Origin: JAVBMP01 sp031552195
Lineage (GTDB): Bacteria; Desulfobacterota; Desulfovibrionia; Desulfovibrionales; Desulfovibrionaceae
DNA: 6,902 bases
Assembly (NCBI GenBank): GCA_031552195.1
Contig: JAVBMT010000022.1
Location: 1 to 6,902 of the forward strand
Reading direction: 5' to 3'
How positions within the stretch are numbered: the stretch's first letter is position 1; every line of letters starts with the position of its first letter. Position numbers and translations under genes: made by a program. The notes under the pieces were generated by a model. The model was not told the DNA's origin, did not search any database, and was given only the letters and a program-made list of their open reading frames with translations. This document shows, piece by piece, positions 5,676 to 6,902 of this stretch.

Positions 5676-6636
5676 ATTTTTGCCGCCCGCGCCGCGCATA
5701 GACCTGCACACGCACAGCAACGCGTCAGACGGCGGCGACAGCCCTTCCGCCCTGGTGGAAAAAGCCGCTTTCCTGGGTATCAGCGCGCTGGCCCTGACCG
5801 ATCATGACACCATGAAGGGGCTGGACGAAGCCGCGGAGCGCGGCCGCGAACTAGGGCTGGAATTCATACGCGGCTGTGAATTGGGAACACGCGGCAATGA
5901 AACAGGAGATGAAACGCATATTCTCGGCCTCTGGCTGCCGGAAAAAAACGGCGGCTTGCAGGCGGAGCTTGAGTTGCTGCGCCTTGCGCGCGAAGTACGC
6001 AACCGAAAAATTCTGGACAGGCTGCGCGAACTGGGTTTTGAAGCAAGCTACGCCGAACTGGAGGCCGTAGCCGGAGAATATGCGGCTGAAAAACCCGGCG
6101 GCGAGGGCGTTCTTTCCGGCGCGTCCACCGGAACGTCCCGCGGAACGTCCATAGGCCGCCCGCATATCGCGGAACTTATGGTGCGCAAGGGCATCGTTTC
6201 TTCAATTTCCCAGGCTTTCATCCAATATCTCAGGCCGGGCTGCCCGGCTTACTTTCCCAAGGAAACGCTCACTCCGGAGCAGGCAGTAAGGATCTTGCAC
6301 AACGCGGGCGCCACCGTCGTCCTGGCTCATCCCATGCTGACCAAGCTTCCGCCCGGCTATGATTTTGACGAATGGCTGAACGACACGGTGGCCGCCCTGA
6401 AGCCGCACGGGCTGGATGCCGTTGAGGCCTACCACAGCGAGCACAGCCTTGAGGCTTCCGCAAAGCTGGAGGCCCTGGCCAGGCGGCACGGGCTTTTGGT
6501 CAGCGGCGGTTCGGATTATCACGGAAGTTTCAAGCCGGATGTGGAGCTCGGTCGGGGCCGGGGCAAGCTTTACGTTCCGCCGGCATTGCTGGATGAGTTG
6601 AAGGCCCGGCGCGCGGCGTTGGGGCAAGAGGTATAG
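5650..6636 (+). CDS. PHP-domain phosphoesterase (RNase AM / nucleoside bisphosphate phosphatase-like)
   Basis: Encodes 328 residues of the polymerase-and-histidinol-phosphatase fold, like YciV/TrpH proteins (5'-3' exonuclease or 3',5'-nucleotide bisphosphate phosphatase). The metal-site motifs appear in order: DLHTHSNASDG (H20, H22, D27), ALTDHDT (D51, H52), GCELGT (E77), THILG (H90), GRPHIAELMV (H172), LAHPML (H227) and GGSDYHG (D289, H291). The N-terminus is strongly basic (MTKRRKKNK). Residues 148-167 before GRPH are a Gly/Ser/Thr-rich insertion made of a 12-bp repeat. The ATG overlaps the end of mazG by 26 nt and lies about 9 nt after GGGAAG, which suggests translational coupling. The tight link to MazG is consistent with a nucleotide-housekeeping unit. 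Exact substrate is not decided by the sequence; family call is firm. Confidence 0.94.
   Translation: MTKRRKKNKFLPPAPRIDLHTHSNASDGGDSPSALVEKAAFLGISALALTDHDTMKGLDEAAERGRELGLEFIRGCELGTRGNETGDETHILGLWLPEKNGGLQAELELLRLAREVRNRKILDRLRELGFEASYAELEAVAGEYAAEKPGGEGVLSGASTGTSRGTSIGRPHIAELMVRKGIVSSISQAFIQYLRPGCPAYFPKETLTPEQAVRILHNAGATVVLAHPMLTKLPPGYDFDEWLNDTVAALKPHGLDAVEAYHSEHSLEASAKLEALARRHGLLVSGGSDYHGSFKPDVELGRGRGKLYVPPALLDELKARRAALGQEV
6121..6156 (+). repeat. Three 12-bp tandem units inside the PHP gene
   Basis: Units 6121-6132, 6133-6144 and 6145-6156 share the xCGTCCxxxGGx pattern and encode ASTG-TSRG-TSIG. Being a multiple of three, copy change would lengthen or shorten a flexible loop just before the catalytic GRPH motif without breaking the frame. 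Confidence 0.75.
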
Positions 6637-6698
6637 GGCGTTTTCGTTTTGAGGCTGCCCGCGCGCGGGCGTCCGCTTCGCGTCCGCCACCCTGAATT

Positions 6699-6724
6699 TT
6701 TTGCCTCAGGCAAAATCTTTTCTC
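6699..6724 (+). terminator. Possible terminator of the plus-strand unit, within the tandem array
   Basis: TTTTGCC (6699-6705) pairs with GGCAAAA (6709-6715), followed by TCTTTTCTC. The stem is AT-rich and short, so this is a weak terminator at most. It is the first T-trailed hairpin after the PHP stop, 63 nt downstream, and it recurs in unit 2. Confidence 0.35.
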
Positions 6725-6730
6725 GCATGC

Positions 6731-6753
6731 GTACAAGCCTGCCAGGCTTGTAC
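6731..6753. repeat. 10-bp perfect hairpin in tandem unit 1
   Basis: GTACAAGCCT (6731-6740) and AGGCTTGTAC (6744-6753) pair perfectly over a 3-nt loop. It is the same stem as in copies A and B. The counterpart in unit 2 (6845-6867) has one mismatch. Confidence 0.8.
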
Positions 6754-6902
6754 TAGAGGCACGCCGCGCTGCTCGCGCGCGGGCGTCCGCTTCGCGTCCG
6801 CCCCCCTGAATCTTTTGCTTCAGGCAAAATCTTTTCGCGCATGCGTACCAGCCTGCCCGGCTTGTACTAAAGGCACGCCGCGCTGCTCGCGCGCGGGCGT
6901 CC

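Larger units (their letters stand above)
6661..6902 (+). repeat. 114-bp tandem repeat array (two full units, third cut by the edge)
   Basis: Units 6661-6774 and 6775-6888 differ at about 7 of 114 positions by hand alignment, and 6889-6902 starts a third. Each unit has a GC-rich block (GCGGGCGTCCGCTTCGCGTC), an AT-rich hairpin (TTTTGCC/GGCAAAA, 6699-6715 in unit 1), and the GTACAAGCC-type stem, then the GGCACGCCGCGCTGCTC core. That core is the reverse complement of the core of copies A and B. In unit 2 the change C to T in the AT hairpin keeps a G-T pair. No gene is visible after the PHP stop at 6636. Confidence 0.9.

Noticed and set aside
6661..6902. CRISPR array
   Set aside because: Units are 114 bp and nearly identical along their full length, with no unique spacers and no cas genes.

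Overview
The window looks like chromosomal DNA from an anaerobic deltaproteobacterium, most likely Desulfovibrio or a close relative of the Desulfovibrionaceae. The basis is a class I hybrid-cluster protein (the N-terminal cysteine spacing of strict anaerobes), GC-rich coding DNA, and a CRP/FNR-type palindrome ahead of hcp, as expected of HcpR control in this group. The genus is inferred; there is no rRNA or other marker gene.

Layout. Positions 1-1054 (minus strand) hold the first 351 residues of a short RHS/YD-repeat protein that runs off the left edge; its hypervariable C-terminal tip lies outside. A 465-bp gap (1055-1519) holds repeat copy A and two strong hairpins. Next is hcp (1520-3157, minus), apparently monocistronic, with a Shine-Dalgarno-supported start and a perfect TGTGA-N6-TCACA operator. 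The hcp/orf188 divergent gap (3158-3666) holds that operator, AT-rich tracts and repeat copy B. On the plus strand a compact four-gene set follows: a 188-residue protein of unknown function with a C-terminal cysteine cluster (3667-4233), a CvpA-family membrane protein (4260-4760), MazG nucleotide pyrophosphohydrolase (4809-5675) and a PHP-domain phosphoesterase (5650-6636, overlapping mazG by 26 nt). The right end (6661-6902) is a 114-bp tandem repeat that continues past the window.

How the parts relate. Hcp detoxifies NO and hydroxylamine-type nitrogen species and is probably switched by a CRP/FNR-family regulator. The plus-strand genes look like one transcription unit joining two nucleotide-related hydrolases (MazG; PHP phosphatase/nuclease) to a membrane protein and an unknown cysteine protein; a shared pathway is not demonstrated.

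The least ordinary aspect is a family of structured intergenic repeats. Copies A and B are close to 90% identical by hand alignment, lie in the same orientation and bracket hcp. B carries a 62-bp insertion flanked by a 6-bp direct repeat. The inverted orientation of the same core forms the tandem array at the right end. I see no CRISPR array, tRNA, rRNA, transposase or recognisable new defence locus.
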